This document shows, piece after piece, positions 40,333 through 51,868 of a DNA stretch of 64,000 nucleotides. The stretch is from Roseomonas marmotae. GTDB taxonomy: Bacteria > Pseudomonadota > Alphaproteobacteria > Acetobacterales > Acetobacteraceae. Below the pieces are notes generated by a model. It was not told where the DNA came from. It did no database searches and saw nothing but the letters and a program-made list of their open reading frames with translations. Every line of letters begins with the position of its first letter. Position 1 is the stretch's first letter. Made by a program: the position numbers and the translations under genes. The DNA lies in contig NZ_CP061091.1 in the NCBI RefSeq assembly GCF_017654485.1, forward strand, positions 3,292,501 through 3,356,500, read 5' to 3'.

Positions 40333-40752
40333 TCAGCCGATGCGCCGCCCGCGCGCCGGGGCACGGGCAGGCTGGTCGGGCTCCGGTCCCGCCATCCGCG
40401 TCACCACCTGCAACAACGCTGCCCGTCCCGGCACATCGAGCCGCCGGTAGGCCCGGAGCAGCGCCTCCTCATCCCCCGCCAGCAGCCCCAGCGAGGCCTG
40501 TTCCTCCTCCAGCAGCTCCTGTGGTGGCTGCACATCCGGGTCGAGCCCGACGAGATAGGAGACCGAGGTGCCCAGCGCCTCCGCCAGCCGTACCAGGCGC
40601 TGCCCGCGCGGCACCGGCGCCTTGCCCGCCCGCAGCCGCTCCAGGAAATCCTCCGGCAGCCCGGCCTGCCGGAAGGCCTCGGCCGGGTCGATGCCGAGCC
40701 GGTCCAGCCGGCTGACGATCCGCTCGGCCATGGGCGGGATGTCGATCTCCAT
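40333..40752 (-). CDS. XRE-family helix-turn-helix protein
   Basis: A 139-residue protein from ATG 40752 (MEIDIPPMAERIVSRLDRLG). The HTH_3-like domain spans about residues 8-65: 'DPAEAFRQAGLPEDFLERLR', AGKAPVPRGQRLVRLAEALG, 'TSVSYLVGLDPDVQPPQELL'. The C-terminal helix includes 'LLRAYRRLDVPGRAALLQVV', as in many phage-repressor-like proteins. It may control the two small genes downstream. It diverges from the DUF892 gene. Confidence 0.75.
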   Translation of the reverse strand: MEIDIPPMAERIVSRLDRLGIDPAEAFRQAGLPEDFLERLRAGKAPVPRGQRLVRLAEALGTSVSYLVGLDPDVQPPQELLEEEQASLGLLAGDEEALLRAYRRLDVPGRAALLQVVTRMAGPEPDQPARAPARGRRIG

Positions 40753-40888
40753 GCGGCACTCCCTTCGCGTCGTGACGGTCTGCACGTCCTGAACGCCGAT
40801 GGCGGCGGATATGGCAGCACATCATGCATCGGTCAGCCACCACATGCGTTGAGTCGAGGTCCGCCAACCCATTGAGGAGACCTGATCC

Positions 40889-41398
40889 ATGCAGGAAAGC
40901 TACCGCGATACCTACATCACCGGTCTGGTCAACGCGCGCGCGCTGGAAGTTCAGGCCATCGAACTCATGTCACGCCAGCTTGATCGCCTGCAAAGCTACC
41001 CGGAAGTGGAATCCGTGTTGCGGAAACATGTTGCGGAGACCGAGCAGCAGCGCGACCGCCTGGACCAGCTGCTGCAGGCGCAGGGCACGTCGCATTCCAG
41101 CTTCAAGGATTTCGTCACGGGGGTGATGGGCAATATGGCCGCCATGGGCCATGTGCCGATGCAGGATGAGATCATCAAGAACTCTCTCGCCAACTATGCT
41201 TTCGAGCATTTCGAGATCGCCTCCTATAAATCCCTGCTGACCCTGGCCGACCTGGCCGGCGATACCCAGGCCCCGTCCGTGCTGAAGCTCTCCTTGAGCG
41301 AGGAGGAGCGGATGGCGCAGTGGTGTGAAGACAACCTCGACGCCATCACGCGCAAATATGCCTCGCTGCGCGCGCAGGGCGAGAAGGCCGGCATCTGA
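40889..41398 (+). CDS. DUF892 / YciE-type ferritin-like protein
   Basis: A 169-residue four-helix-bundle protein. ATG 40889 follows GAGGAGA. The first helix carries 'ITGLVNARALEVQAIELMSR' and the second 'ESVLRKHVAETEQQRDRLDQ'. The third holds 'LANYAFEHFEIASYKSLLTL' and the fourth 'SLSEEERMAQWCEDNLDAIT'. The Glu and His pattern fits a ferritin-like diiron bundle. YciE/YciF relatives are stress-induced. Its 3' end has an excellent terminator and the neighbours to the right encode envelope-stress-type proteins. Confidence 0.85.
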   Translation: MQESYRDTYITGLVNARALEVQAIELMSRQLDRLQSYPEVESVLRKHVAETEQQRDRLDQLLQAQGTSHSSFKDFVTGVMGNMAAMGHVPMQDEIIKNSLANYAFEHFEIASYKSLLTLADLAGDTQAPSVLKLSLSEEERMAQWCEDNLDAITRKYASLRAQGEKAGI

Positions 41399-41416
41399 CC
41401 GGCACACCCACAGAAA

Positions 41417-41450
41417 AGCCCGCGAAGGCACTGGCCTTCGCGGGCTTTTT
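41417..41450 (+). terminator. Rho-independent terminator after DUF892 gene
   Basis: AGCCCGCGAAGG (41417-41428) pairs perfectly with CCTTCGCGGGCT (41435-41446) around a 6-base loop, followed by a run of T (41446-41450). A-residues precede the stem, so it can also act on the opposite strand for the DUF3618 gene ending at 41501. Confidence 0.9.
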
Positions 41451-41500
41451 CATGGTCCCGGCGGCGGGGCTGCTCCGCCGCCGGGATTAAGAGGTGGCGT

Positions 41501-42604
41501 TCAGATACGCGCCGCCTTGTCGTCGGTCTTGTCCTGCTTCTCCAGCCCCGCCTGGGCAGCACCCTTGTCGATACCGGATTTGGCGGTGTCGCCCAGGTCA
41601 CGGGCGGCGTCCGTCACCGTCTCCCGCACGCCGCGCGCGACATCCGCGACCGTATCCCCCAGGGAGGATGCCGAAGGCGCGGAGCCGCTCAGCTTGCTCC
41701 GCACCTCCTGCACCCGGTCGGTCACAACCTCCTTCGCCTGCTCATACTGCTCCTGCGCCATGCCGCCGAGCTGGCTGGTCATCGCATCGCTGGCATCGCC
41801 CATCAGGCGGTCCTCGGTCTGCGTACGCGGCAGCAGCGCACCCAGCGCGGCGCCGACGGCCAGGCCCAGCGCGCCCAGCAGCAGCGGCTGCTCACTGGCC
41901 ATACGGTTCAAGCCATGACTCATCTGGCCGCCATACTGGCTGGCACTGCCCATCGCGGAATTCCAGCCCTGGCCGGCCATATGCGTGGCGTCATGCCGGT
42001 AGGCACGGGCCGTGTCGTTGGCGGAGCCCAGCGCGTCACCGACACTGCCGGCCATGCCGGAAGCCGCGCCGGCCATCGAGGAGGCGGCGTCGCTGGCCGC
42101 CGAAGCCGCCGCGCCGAGCGCGTCGCGTGCGCTGCTGGCCGCGGAGCCGATGGCGCTGCCGACGCTGCTTGCCACCCCTTCCGCACCATCGCGCAGGGAA
42201 GCCGTGGCATCCGAGACCCGGTCGGTGATGCCCGGGCCGGAGGCCTGGTGGACGACATGCATGCGGGTCGAGGGCGAGGGCGGCGGCAGGGCCCGCTGCG
42301 GCTGCAGGGGCACGGCCTGCTGATGCGGGGCAGTGCGGTTCTGGCTGCCGAGCAGCATCCAGCCGATACCGGCGCCGATCAGCAGGACCGGCAACGGGTT
42401 GTCCCGCACGGAAGTCCCGAGGTTCCGCACGAATTCGGCGCCGCCCGAGCCGCGCGCGTAATCGACGACCTGGTCCATGATCTGGCCGGGCGACATGCTA
42501 TCACGCAGCGCATCGATGGTCTGTGTCACCCGGGCGCGGGTCTGTTCGACATCCGCCTCGATATCCGCGGCGGAACGGGTATCGGAATGGCTGCTGTCGC
42601 TCAT
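41501..42604 (-). CDS. DUF3618-containing envelope protein
   Basis: A 367-residue protein. Residues 12-60 match DUF3618: 'AADIEADVEQTRARVTQTID', ALRDSMSPGQIMDQVVDYAR. A membrane segment follows (NPLPVLLIGAGIGWMLLGSQ). The centre is a long Ala/Ser/Gly-rich helical repeat ('GSAIGSAASSARDALGAAAS' and similar), then a second hydrophobic stretch (LLLGALGLAVGAALGALLP) and an amphipathic C-terminus resembling LEA-type repeats. ATG 42604 overlaps the preceding gene (ATGA). It is third in a coupled three-gene operon seen in many alphaproteobacteria. Role unknown; envelope stabilisation under stress is a guess. Confidence 0.8.
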   Translation of the reverse strand: MSDSSHSDTRSAADIEADVEQTRARVTQTIDALRDSMSPGQIMDQVVDYARGSGGAEFVRNLGTSVRDNPLPVLLIGAGIGWMLLGSQNRTAPHQQAVPLQPQRALPPPSPSTRMHVVHQASGPGITDRVSDATASLRDGAEGVASSVGSAIGSAASSARDALGAAASAASDAASSMAGAASGMAGSVGDALGSANDTARAYRHDATHMAGQGWNSAMGSASQYGGQMSHGLNRMASEQPLLLGALGLAVGAALGALLPRTQTEDRLMGDASDAMTSQLGGMAQEQYEQAKEVVTDRVQEVRSKLSGSAPSASSLGDTVADVARGVRETVTDAARDLGDTAKSGIDKGAAQAGLEKQDKTDDKAARI

Positions 42605-42993
42605 CGCACGGCCTCCTTGGCCAGGGTTGCGTCGCGGGAAACCTGATGCGCGGTCCGTTCCGGCGTCAGGTTGGCCGCCTTCATCTTGTTCATGCCGGAA
42701 CGCAGAAGCACATAGGCGATGCCGGCGACGACGATGCCGACGATGAAGCCGGCAAGCCAGGTGGTGAGGCCGAAGGTGACCAGCAGGGCCACCACGGCCT
42801 GCAACAGGATCACCACCGCCGCCATCAGCAGTGCCGCGGCGATGCCGATGGATGTCGCGGCGGTGCCGACCTGGCCGATCTTCTCGTTCAGCTCGGCGCG
42901 TGCCAGCTGAACTTCCTTCCGGACCAGCGAGGATGTCTGCTGCAACAGATCACCCAGCAGGTCGGGAACGGTCCTGTTGGTGTCGGACGACAT
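42601..42993 (-). CDS. Phage holin-X / YqjE-like membrane protein
   Basis: A 130-residue inner-membrane protein. The N-terminal amphipathic helix 'VPDLLGDLLQQTSSLVRKEV' and 'QLARAELNEKIGQVGTAATS' precede two membrane helices (IGIAAALLMAAVVILLQAVV and LAGFIVGIVVAGIAYVLLRS). This is the Actinobacterial holin-X / DUF1469 pattern, also seen in YqjE. Despite the name, no lysis role is implied. Overlaps both neighbours (TGATG upstream, ATGA downstream). Confidence 0.85.
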   Translation of the reverse strand: MSSDTNRTVPDLLGDLLQQTSSLVRKEVQLARAELNEKIGQVGTAATSIGIAAALLMAAVVILLQAVVALLVTFGLTTWLAGFIVGIVVAGIAYVLLRSGMNKMKAANLTPERTAHQVSRDATLAKEAVR

Positions 42994-43796
42994 CAGGACG
43001 TCCTCCCGCCGGACCCGGTTTCGTCGATCGTCGGCATGCTGCCCGGCGCGGCCGTGCCGGGCTTATGCGCGACGGCGCCGCCCAGCGTGGCGGCCGGCAT
43101 GGTCGCTGGCTGCAGCGGCGCAGTGCCTGCGGCGCTTCCGGTGCCACCCGGCACCCAACCCGGCGCGCGGTCCGTCGTCGCCGCGCCACCCGCAATCCCC
43201 GTGCCGCCTGGCATCCCGGTCCGGCCCGTCAGCCCCCGGGTGCCGGTCGTGCCGGCCTGGCCATCCGAGGAACTCTTGGCGAAGCGCGCGAGGGCGAAGC
43301 CCGCCACCACGGCGGCGCCGAAGAAGGCCGTGGGCTGGCGCCGCGCGAAGCCGCTGGCCTCCCGCATCAGGTCGCCCACGCTGCGCTCCCGCAGGGATGC
43401 CGACACGCTTTCGATGGAATCGGCCGCGGAGCGCACGTGGCGCGCGATTTCCGGCGAGGAGCTCTCCAGGTCATCGGCCACCCGGCGCGTCGCCTCCGCC
43501 AGGCCGGCGCCGCGCTCGGCGCCCATCTCCTTGCCGCGCTCGGCCAGATCCTCCGCCTTTTCCATGGCCGCGGAGGACAGGTCCTGGCCGACGGCCTTGA
43601 TATCCTCGACCGCCTTGCTGCCCTCCGCGCTCACCTCATCGGCAACGCGCCGGGCCTCCTGCTTCACGGCCGCACCCTGCTCCTGCAGGGTCGCGCGGGT
43701 CTTGTCGATGGTCGATTCTTCACCGGGCTTGCCGGACATGCCGCCAGCCTGTCCTGCCGGCGGCTGCCCTCCCGGGGGTGGATAGCTTGAACTCAT
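42993..43796 (-). CDS. ElaB/YqjD-like coiled-coil membrane protein with low-complexity tail
   Basis: A 267-residue protein from ATG 43796, which follows GAGGAAC. A Pro/Gly-rich start (SSSYPPPGGQPPAGQAGG) leads into a long amphipathic helix (residues about 30-140: 'IDKTRATLQEQGAAVKQEAR', 'SSSPEIARHVRSAADSIESV'). A short hydrophobic segment follows (AFFGAAVVAGFALARFAKSS), then a Gly/Thr/Ala-rich tail. Resembles proteins annotated as nutrient-deprivation-induced and the ElaB/YqjD group. First gene of the coupled operon with holin-X and DUF3618 genes. Confidence 0.75.
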   Translation of the reverse strand: MSSSYPPPGGQPPAGQAGGMSGKPGEESTIDKTRATLQEQGAAVKQEARRVADEVSAEGSKAVEDIKAVGQDLSSAAMEKAEDLAERGKEMGAERGAGLAEATRRVADDLESSSPEIARHVRSAADSIESVSASLRERSVGDLMREASGFARRQPTAFFGAAVVAGFALARFAKSSSDGQAGTTGTRGLTGRTGMPGGTGIAGGAATTDRAPGWVPGGTGSAAGTAPLQPATMPAATLGGAVAHKPGTAAPGSMPTIDETGSGGRTS

Positions 43797-44181
43797 GGCC
43801 GTTCCTCTTTTCTTACATACGGGCGGCACCACGTCGCGCCACGGCTTGCGCCGGCACGGCCCTGGCAGATGTGCTCAATGGCCTTGGCCAAGAAAGAATG
43901 GGCAAAAGCAACAATAGTTGCCGCTGCACGACGAAGGAGGAAGAGAGCGTCGGAAAATGACAAGGTCCCGCCATCTTCCTTTTGATCCTTCACGTAATAT
44001 TCCGTCGCAAGCAGCTTGAGCTTGACGGGATAGCGCGCGCTGCTGATTGCCCGCCCGCAGGCTGGCTCACGCCCAGGTCAGGAGCGACTTGCAGGCGGCA
44101 TGGCCCGAGGGGGAGATGAACCCGGCACTGCGTGCCGCGTTATGGCGCAGAGCCGCCGTGTGACCATCGCGGCGCCTTCCC
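43797..44181. other. 385-base intergenic region between divergent genes
   Basis: Lies between the envelope-stress operon (minus) and the metallo-hydrolase gene (plus). It is AT-richer than its surroundings at 43880-44010. A short palindrome TTGGCCAA (43883-43890) occurs in it. A 66-codon frame on the minus strand (43793-43993) overlaps the operon's first gene but has no family match. I see no RNA gene or clear promoter consensus. Confidence 0.5.
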
Positions 44182-45081
44182 ATGGCAGCGGAGTATGGAA
44201 GCGTGGCCCAGCAGGTTCCCCTGAGCCGGTCGGACATCGCCGGCGAGACCCGGGATGACGGCACCATCCAGATCGCCGGCGACCTGGCCTACAAGCAGCT
44301 TGTCTTCGTCAACATCGTCTTCCATGGCCGGCCCGGCGAGCCGGGCTGGGTGCTGGTGGATGCCGGCATCCCCGGCACGGCCGGACGCATCCGCCGCGCC
44401 GCCGCCGAGCGTTTCGGAGAGGGTGTGCCGCCGGCCGCCATTGTCATGACCCATGGCCATTTCGACCATGTCGGCGCGCTGGAGGAACTCGCCCGGGAGT
44501 GGGATGTGCCGGTCTACGCGCATCCGCTGGAGAAACCCTACCTGGACGGCAGCAGCGCCTATCCGCCCCCGGACCCGACGGTCGGCGGCGGCGCCATGGC
44601 CCTGCTCTCACCGCTCTACCCGCGCGGCCCGGTGGATGTCGGCCCGCGCCTCCGCATGCTGCCCGAGGACGGCAGCGTGCCGGAGATGCCGGGCTGGCGC
44701 TGGCTGCATACGCCCGGGCATTCGGTGGGCCATATCTCGCTCTGGCGCGAAGCGGACCGCACGTTGATCGCCGGGGATGCCTTCGTCACCACCGCCAGCG
44801 AATCCGCCTATGCCACCGCGGTGCAGGAGCCGGAGATGCATGGCCCGCCGAAATACTACACGCATGACTGGCAGGCCGCGGAAGCCTCGGTGGCCAGACT
44901 GGCGCCGCTGGAGCCGGAGCTGGTGATCGCAGGCCATGGCCATGCCATGAAAGGCGCGGAGATGCGGCAGGCGCTGCACCGGCTCTCGCGCGAATTCGGC
45001 GCGCTGGCCGTGCCGGATGGCGGCCGCTTCGTGGATGCGCCCCGCCGCGCCGAGGACGGCACGGCCTATGCCGATCACTGA
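44182..45081 (+). CDS. Metallo-beta-lactamase-fold hydrolase
   Basis: A 299-residue (or 292 from GTG 44203) binuclear zinc hydrolase. Metal ligands: H-x-H-x-D-H in 'AIVMTHGHFDHVGALEELAR', His in 'WRWLHTPGHSVGHISLWREA', Asp in 'TLIAGDAFVTTASESAYATA' and a late His in 'ELVIAGHGHAMKGAEMRQAL'. The fold is shared by glyoxalase II and AHL lactonases, so the substrate is open. There is no signal peptide. It lies 59 bases before the type III PKS cluster, in the same direction, and may or may not belong to it. Confidence 0.88.
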   Translation: MAAEYGSVAQQVPLSRSDIAGETRDDGTIQIAGDLAYKQLVFVNIVFHGRPGEPGWVLVDAGIPGTAGRIRRAAAERFGEGVPPAAIVMTHGHFDHVGALEELAREWDVPVYAHPLEKPYLDGSSAYPPPDPTVGGGAMALLSPLYPRGPVDVGPRLRMLPEDGSVPEMPGWRWLHTPGHSVGHISLWREADRTLIAGDAFVTTASESAYATAVQEPEMHGPPKYYTHDWQAAEASVARLAPLEPELVIAGHGHAMKGAEMRQALHRLSREFGALAVPDGGRFVDAPRRAEDGTAYADH

Positions 45082-45140
45082 AAACCCGGAACTTTCACAC
45101 GCGTTGAGGGCGAGGAACAGCATAGACCGGAGCGATCCTT

Positions 45141-46217
45141 TTGCCCGCCACCGCCTATATCAACAGGATCGCCACCGCCGTTCCGCCCCATGACGTGCAT
45201 GACGGCTTCATCGCCCAGGCCGGCAGGCTGCTGCGGGAGCCGCGCCGGCTGGCCTTGTTCCACCGCATGGCCGAGCGCAGCCATATCGCGCATCGCTGGT
45301 CCTTCCTCGCCTGCAATGCCGGGGATGGCCCCGCTATCGACACCGAGGGCTTCTACCGCCTGGGCCAGTTCCCCTCCACCGCCGCCCGGATGCAGCGCTT
45401 CGAGCGGGAGGCGGCGCCTCTGGCGATCCGCGCGGTGGAAGCGCTGGAACTGGGCGATACGGCGGCGGGGCTGACGCATCTGATCACGATCTCCTGCACC
45501 GGCTTCGCCGCGCCGGGTGTGGACTTCGCGCTGATCCGTCATTTTGGCCTGGATCCGGGCATCGAGCGCAGCATGGTCGGCTTCATGGGCTGCCACGCCG
45601 CCATCAACGGCCTGAAGCTGGCGCGGCATATCGTGCGTTCGGAACCCGGCGCGCGGGTGCTGCTGGTCAGCCTGGAACTCTGCACGCTGCACCTCCAGGA
45701 ATCCGATGACCTGGAGCAGGTGCTCAGCTTCCTCATCTTCGCCGACGGCTGCGCCGCCGCCCTGGTGACGGCGGAGCCGGAGGGCATCGGCATCGAGAGC
45801 TTCCAGGCCCTGCTGGTGCCGGAGACGGAGCCGCATATCAGCTGGCGCATCGGCGACCAGGGCTTCGACATGGTGCTCTCCGGCCGCGTGCCAGCCGGCG
45901 TGGCGCAGGGGCTGCGGACGGGTACGGCGGCCGTGCTGCGCGGCGCGGCGCAGGAGGAGATCGGCCTCTGGGCCATCCATCCCGGTGGCCGCTCCGTGCT
46001 CGACGCGGTCGAGAATGCGCTGGAGCTGCCGCCCGAGGCGCTGCGGGAATCCCGTGCCGTGCTGCGGGACTACGGCAACATGTCCTCGGCTACCGTGCTC
46101 TTCGTGCTGCGGGAGATGCTGCGGAATTCCAGCCCGGGGCAGCGTGGCTGCGCCATGGCCTTCGGGCCGGGCATGGTGGCGGAGACGATGCTCTTCCACC
46201 GGGCCGGCGCGGCATGA
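45141..46217 (+). CDS. Type III polyketide synthase (chalcone/stilbene synthase family)
   Basis: A 358-residue homodimeric ketosynthase that extends a starter CoA with malonyl-CoA and cyclises the product. The catalytic triad is complete: Cys119 in 'LITISCTGFAAPGVDFALIR', His280 in 'IGLWAIHPGGRSVLDAVENA', Asn313 in 'LRDYGNMSSATVLFVLREML'. The start is TTG 45141, behind GGAGCG; no nearby ATG in frame. The next two genes overlap it and each other, giving a compact cluster with a methyltransferase and a flavin enzyme. Likely products are modified resorcinols, pyrones or quinones. Confidence 0.9.
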   Translation: MPATAYINRIATAVPPHDVHDGFIAQAGRLLREPRRLALFHRMAERSHIAHRWSFLACNAGDGPAIDTEGFYRLGQFPSTAARMQRFEREAAPLAIRAVEALELGDTAAGLTHLITISCTGFAAPGVDFALIRHFGLDPGIERSMVGFMGCHAAINGLKLARHIVRSEPGARVLLVSLELCTLHLQESDDLEQVLSFLIFADGCAAALVTAEPEGIGIESFQALLVPETEPHISWRIGDQGFDMVLSGRVPAGVAQGLRTGTAAVLRGAAQEEIGLWAIHPGGRSVLDAVENALELPPEALRESRAVLRDYGNMSSATVLFVLREMLRNSSPGQRGCAMAFGPGMVAETMLFHRAGAA

Positions 46218-46936
46218 GCCGCCCCGATTTCTCACGCCGCGCCACCACGCCTGAGCTGATGGATGACGCTGCCTGGGATTTCGAGACCTTCCAGGGCTGC
46301 CTGACGGATCTGGCCCGCGTTAACCGGCTGACCCTGGCCTATCGCCCCACCCTGGCCTTCCTGGACGGGCTGGCGCGCGAGGGCCGCCTGCCGCGGCAGC
46401 GCCCCCTGCATATCCTGGACGCCGGCAGCGGCCATGGCGACACGCTGCGACGGATCGCGCACTGGGCCGCGCGGCGCCGCATTCCCGTGCGGCTGACGGG
46501 CATCGACCTCAATCCCTGGTCCGCCCGTGCCGCCCGCGCGGCGACGCCGCCGCATCTGCCCATCGCCTGGGAAACTGGCGACGTGCTGGCGCATCGCCCG
46601 GCGCAGGAGGTGGACGTGGTCATCAGCTCGCTCTTCGCCCATCACCTGGAGGATGCGGCCCTCCTGCGCTTCCTGCGCTGGATGGAAGACACCGCGCGGC
46701 TGGGCTGGTTCATCAACGACCTGCATCGCCATCCCCTGCCCCACCGTGCGTTCACCCATGCCTCCCGCCTGATGCGGATGCACCGCTTCGTGCAGCATGA
46801 CGGGCCGGTCTCCATCGCCCGCGGCTTCGTCGCTTCAGACTGGCGGAGGCTTCTGGCAGCGGCGGGCGTGCCGGAGGATGCGGCGAGCATCCGCTGGTGG
46901 GTTCCCTTCCGCCTCTGCGTCGCCCGGCTGCGCTGA
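46214..46936 (+). CDS. SAM-dependent methyltransferase, class I
   Basis: A 240-residue methyltransferase, overlapping the PKS stop by ATGA. SAM-binding motif I is 'LHILDAGSGHGDTLRRIAHW', the acidic end of strand 2 is 'VRLTGIDLNPWSARAARAAT', and motif IV is 'EVDVVISSLFAHHLEDAALL'. It most probably methylates an oxygen or carbon of the polyketide product. The C-terminal 'GFVASDWRRLLAAAGVP' is usual for the family. It overlaps the oxygenase gene by TGATG. Confidence 0.88.
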   Translation: MSRPDFSRRATTPELMDDAAWDFETFQGCLTDLARVNRLTLAYRPTLAFLDGLAREGRLPRQRPLHILDAGSGHGDTLRRIAHWAARRRIPVRLTGIDLNPWSARAARAATPPHLPIAWETGDVLAHRPAQEVDVVISSLFAHHLEDAALLRFLRWMEDTARLGWFINDLHRHPLPHRAFTHASRLMRMHRFVQHDGPVSIARGFVASDWRRLLAAAGVPEDAASIRWWVPFRLCVARLR

Positions 46937-48090
46937 TGCCGGGGCCGCATGACGCGCTGGTCATCGGCGGCGGCATCGCCGGGGCGGCCCTGGCGCGGCA
47001 GCTGGCGGCGGCCGGGCGGGACGTCCTGCTGGTGGAGCGCCAGGAGCAGGAGCATGACAAGGTCTGCGGTGAATTCCTCAGCGGAGAAGCGGCCTTCTAC
47101 CTCCGGCAGCTCGGCCTTGACCCGCTGGCCCTCGGCGCCCTGCGGGTGGAAGGGGTGGCGCTGGCGCGGCATGGGGAGGCGCTGCATCACTCCCTGCCCT
47201 TTCCAGCCCTCAGCCTCTCCCGCCGCCGGCTGGACGAGGCCATGCTGACCCATGCCGCCAGCGCCGGGGCGGCACTGCGCCGTGGCGCCGGCGCGCGGGA
47301 GCTTCGGCGGCAGGGCGCGCTCTGGCAGGCACGGCTGGAGGATGGCGGCGTGGTGGAGGGACGCGAGGTCTTCCTCGCGACCGGCAAGCACGACCTGCGC
47401 GGCTGGCGCCGCCCGCCCGGCCGGCAGCCGGACCTGCTGGGCTTCAAGCTGCATCTCCGCCTCCGGCCCGGGCAGGCGGCGGCGCTGGGCCGCTCGGTGG
47501 AGATCGGCCTCTTCCCCGGCGGCTATGCCGGGTTGCAGCCGGTGGAGAACGGGCGCGTCAATCTCTGCCTGCTGGTGCGGCAACAGACTTTCGCGGGGCT
47601 GGGACGGCAGTGGCCGGCGCTGCTGGCCCATATCGCCGCGCATTGCCCACATCTGGCGCACCGGCTGGAAGGCTGTGGCGCGGAGCGGCAGCGCCCCCTG
47701 GCCATCGCCGCCATTCCCTATGGCTTCGTGCAGCGGCAGGGCGACGGCTGCTGGCGGCTGGGGGATCAGGCCGCCGTCATCCCTTCCTTCGCGGGGGAAG
47801 GCATGTCCATCGCGCTGCACAGCGCGCGGCTGGCGGCTGCCTGCCATCTCGGCGGGCAGGATGCGGCGGCTTATCAGCGCCTGCTGGCGCGCGATGTCTC
47901 GGCGCTGGTGGGCCGGGCCACGCTGCTCTCCCGCCTGATGGTCTCGGAGCGGGGGCAGGCGCTCATCATGGGGGCATCTCGCGCGCTACCTCGGCTGCTG
48001 GCCGTCGCGGCCCTCCTGACCCGCCTGCCCGCGCCCGCCCTGCGGCGCTGCGGCCTGGACCCCGCCGAGGCTCTGGCGCACACCGCCTGA
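46936..48090 (+). CDS. FAD-dependent oxidoreductase, geranylgeranyl-reductase/UbiH-like
   Basis: A 384-residue flavoprotein. The N-terminal Rossmann motif is 'ALVIGGGIAGAALARQLAAA' with the acidic end 'RDVLLVERQEQEHDKVCGEF'. The mid 'LSLSRRRLDEAMLTHAASAG' and the second FAD motif 'GCWRLGDQAAVIPSFAGEGM' fit aromatic hydroxylases and GGR-type reductases. ATG 46936 overlaps the methyltransferase stop. Third gene of the type III PKS cluster; it probably hydroxylates or reduces the polyketide. The 3' end converges on the mfd gene, three bases away. Confidence 0.88.
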   Translation: MPGPHDALVIGGGIAGAALARQLAAAGRDVLLVERQEQEHDKVCGEFLSGEAAFYLRQLGLDPLALGALRVEGVALARHGEALHHSLPFPALSLSRRRLDEAMLTHAASAGAALRRGAGARELRRQGALWQARLEDGGVVEGREVFLATGKHDLRGWRRPPGRQPDLLGFKLHLRLRPGQAAALGRSVEIGLFPGGYAGLQPVENGRVNLCLLVRQQTFAGLGRQWPALLAHIAAHCPHLAHRLEGCGAERQRPLAIAAIPYGFVQRQGDGCWRLGDQAAVIPSFAGEGMSIALHSARLAAACHLGGQDAAAYQRLLARDVSALVGRATLLSRLMVSERGQALIMGASRALPRLLAVAALLTRLPAPALRRCGLDPAEALAHTA

Positions 48091-48093
48091 GCC

Positions 48094-51318
<3,225 letters not shown>

Positions 51319-51410
51319 CTTTGCTCCTGGTCATCATGCGCCCCTCCGGCTTGGGGGCCGCAGCCGCATAACGCCGGGACCGGCAGAAAGTCGGCCCGTG
51401 CCGGCGAGGC

Positions 51411-51435
51411 GGAACCCCCTTCCGGAACCGGAGTT
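51411..51435 (+). promoter_or_regulatory. Possible EcfG-type stress promoter
   Basis: GGAAC (51411-51415), 16 bases, then AGTT (51432-51435) resembles the alphaproteobacterial general-stress consensus GGAAC-N16/17-CGTT with one mismatch. It lies 66 bases before the small Gly-rich gene at 51501. Confidence 0.25.
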
Positions 51436-51500
51436 ATGGGAACAGGGGAAAGGTGTCCGCCACGGCGGGCAGTTCCTCTTTTCACCTGCAAGGAGCAGCT

Positions 51501-51743
51501 ATGATGGCCGAAGCCGAAGACAGGAAGGACACATCCGGCGCTGACCGGCTGATCGAGGATACTGCCGGAGTGCAGCCCTCGGCCCCGACAGGCACCTCGG
51601 GCGCGCAAGGCATAGCATCCGGCCATAACCCCGGCGGAACGGCACCAGGCGGCGGTCCTGGCGCGGGGCTGGGCAGCATCGGCACAGGGGGTGCGCCCAC
51701 GGGCGGATCGCCGACAGGCGCAGTGAAGAAGGGCGGCCGATGA
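51501..51743 (+). CDS. Small Gly/Thr-rich hypothetical protein, 80 aa
   Basis: ATG 51501 has AAGGAG just upstream, an excellent ribosome site; a longer frame from 51453 ignores it. The N-terminus is charged (MMAEAEDRKDTSGADRLIED) and the rest is Gly/Thr/Ser/Pro-rich and probably disordered (ASGHNPGGTAPGGGPGAGLG). No domain or signal peptide seen. It overlaps the next short frame by ATGA. Similar low-complexity small proteins are found in stress regulons of related bacteria. Confidence 0.5.
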   Translation: MMAEAEDRKDTSGADRLIEDTAGVQPSAPTGTSGAQGIASGHNPGGTAPGGGPGAGLGSIGTGGAPTGGSPTGAVKKGGR

Positions 51744-51829
51744 ACGGAGCCGATAAGTCCTCCTCCGGCAAGACGGCCGGACCGACCGCAGCCGGTGACG
51801 GCGGCATGGACAGCAAGCCTCCGGCCTGA
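51740..51829 (+). CDS. Micro-ORF, 29 aa
   Basis: ATG 51740 overlaps the stop of the Gly-rich gene (ATGA). It encodes MNGADKSSSGKTAGPTAAGD followed by GGMDSKPPA. Composition matches the upstream gene, so it may be a translationally coupled companion or the remains of a longer tail. Weakly supported. Confidence 0.3.
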   Translation: MNGADKSSSGKTAGPTAAGDGGMDSKPPA

Positions 51830-51868
51830 CGGTGCAGCCCCCGGGCCCGAGGCCGGGGCGCCGCCCGC

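Noticed and set aside
43793..43993. A 66-codon minus-strand frame overlapping the coiled-coil gene start
   Set aside because: Its composition is plausible, but there is no family match, and the strong ribosome site in the overlap serves the next gene. Left as undecided intergenic sequence.
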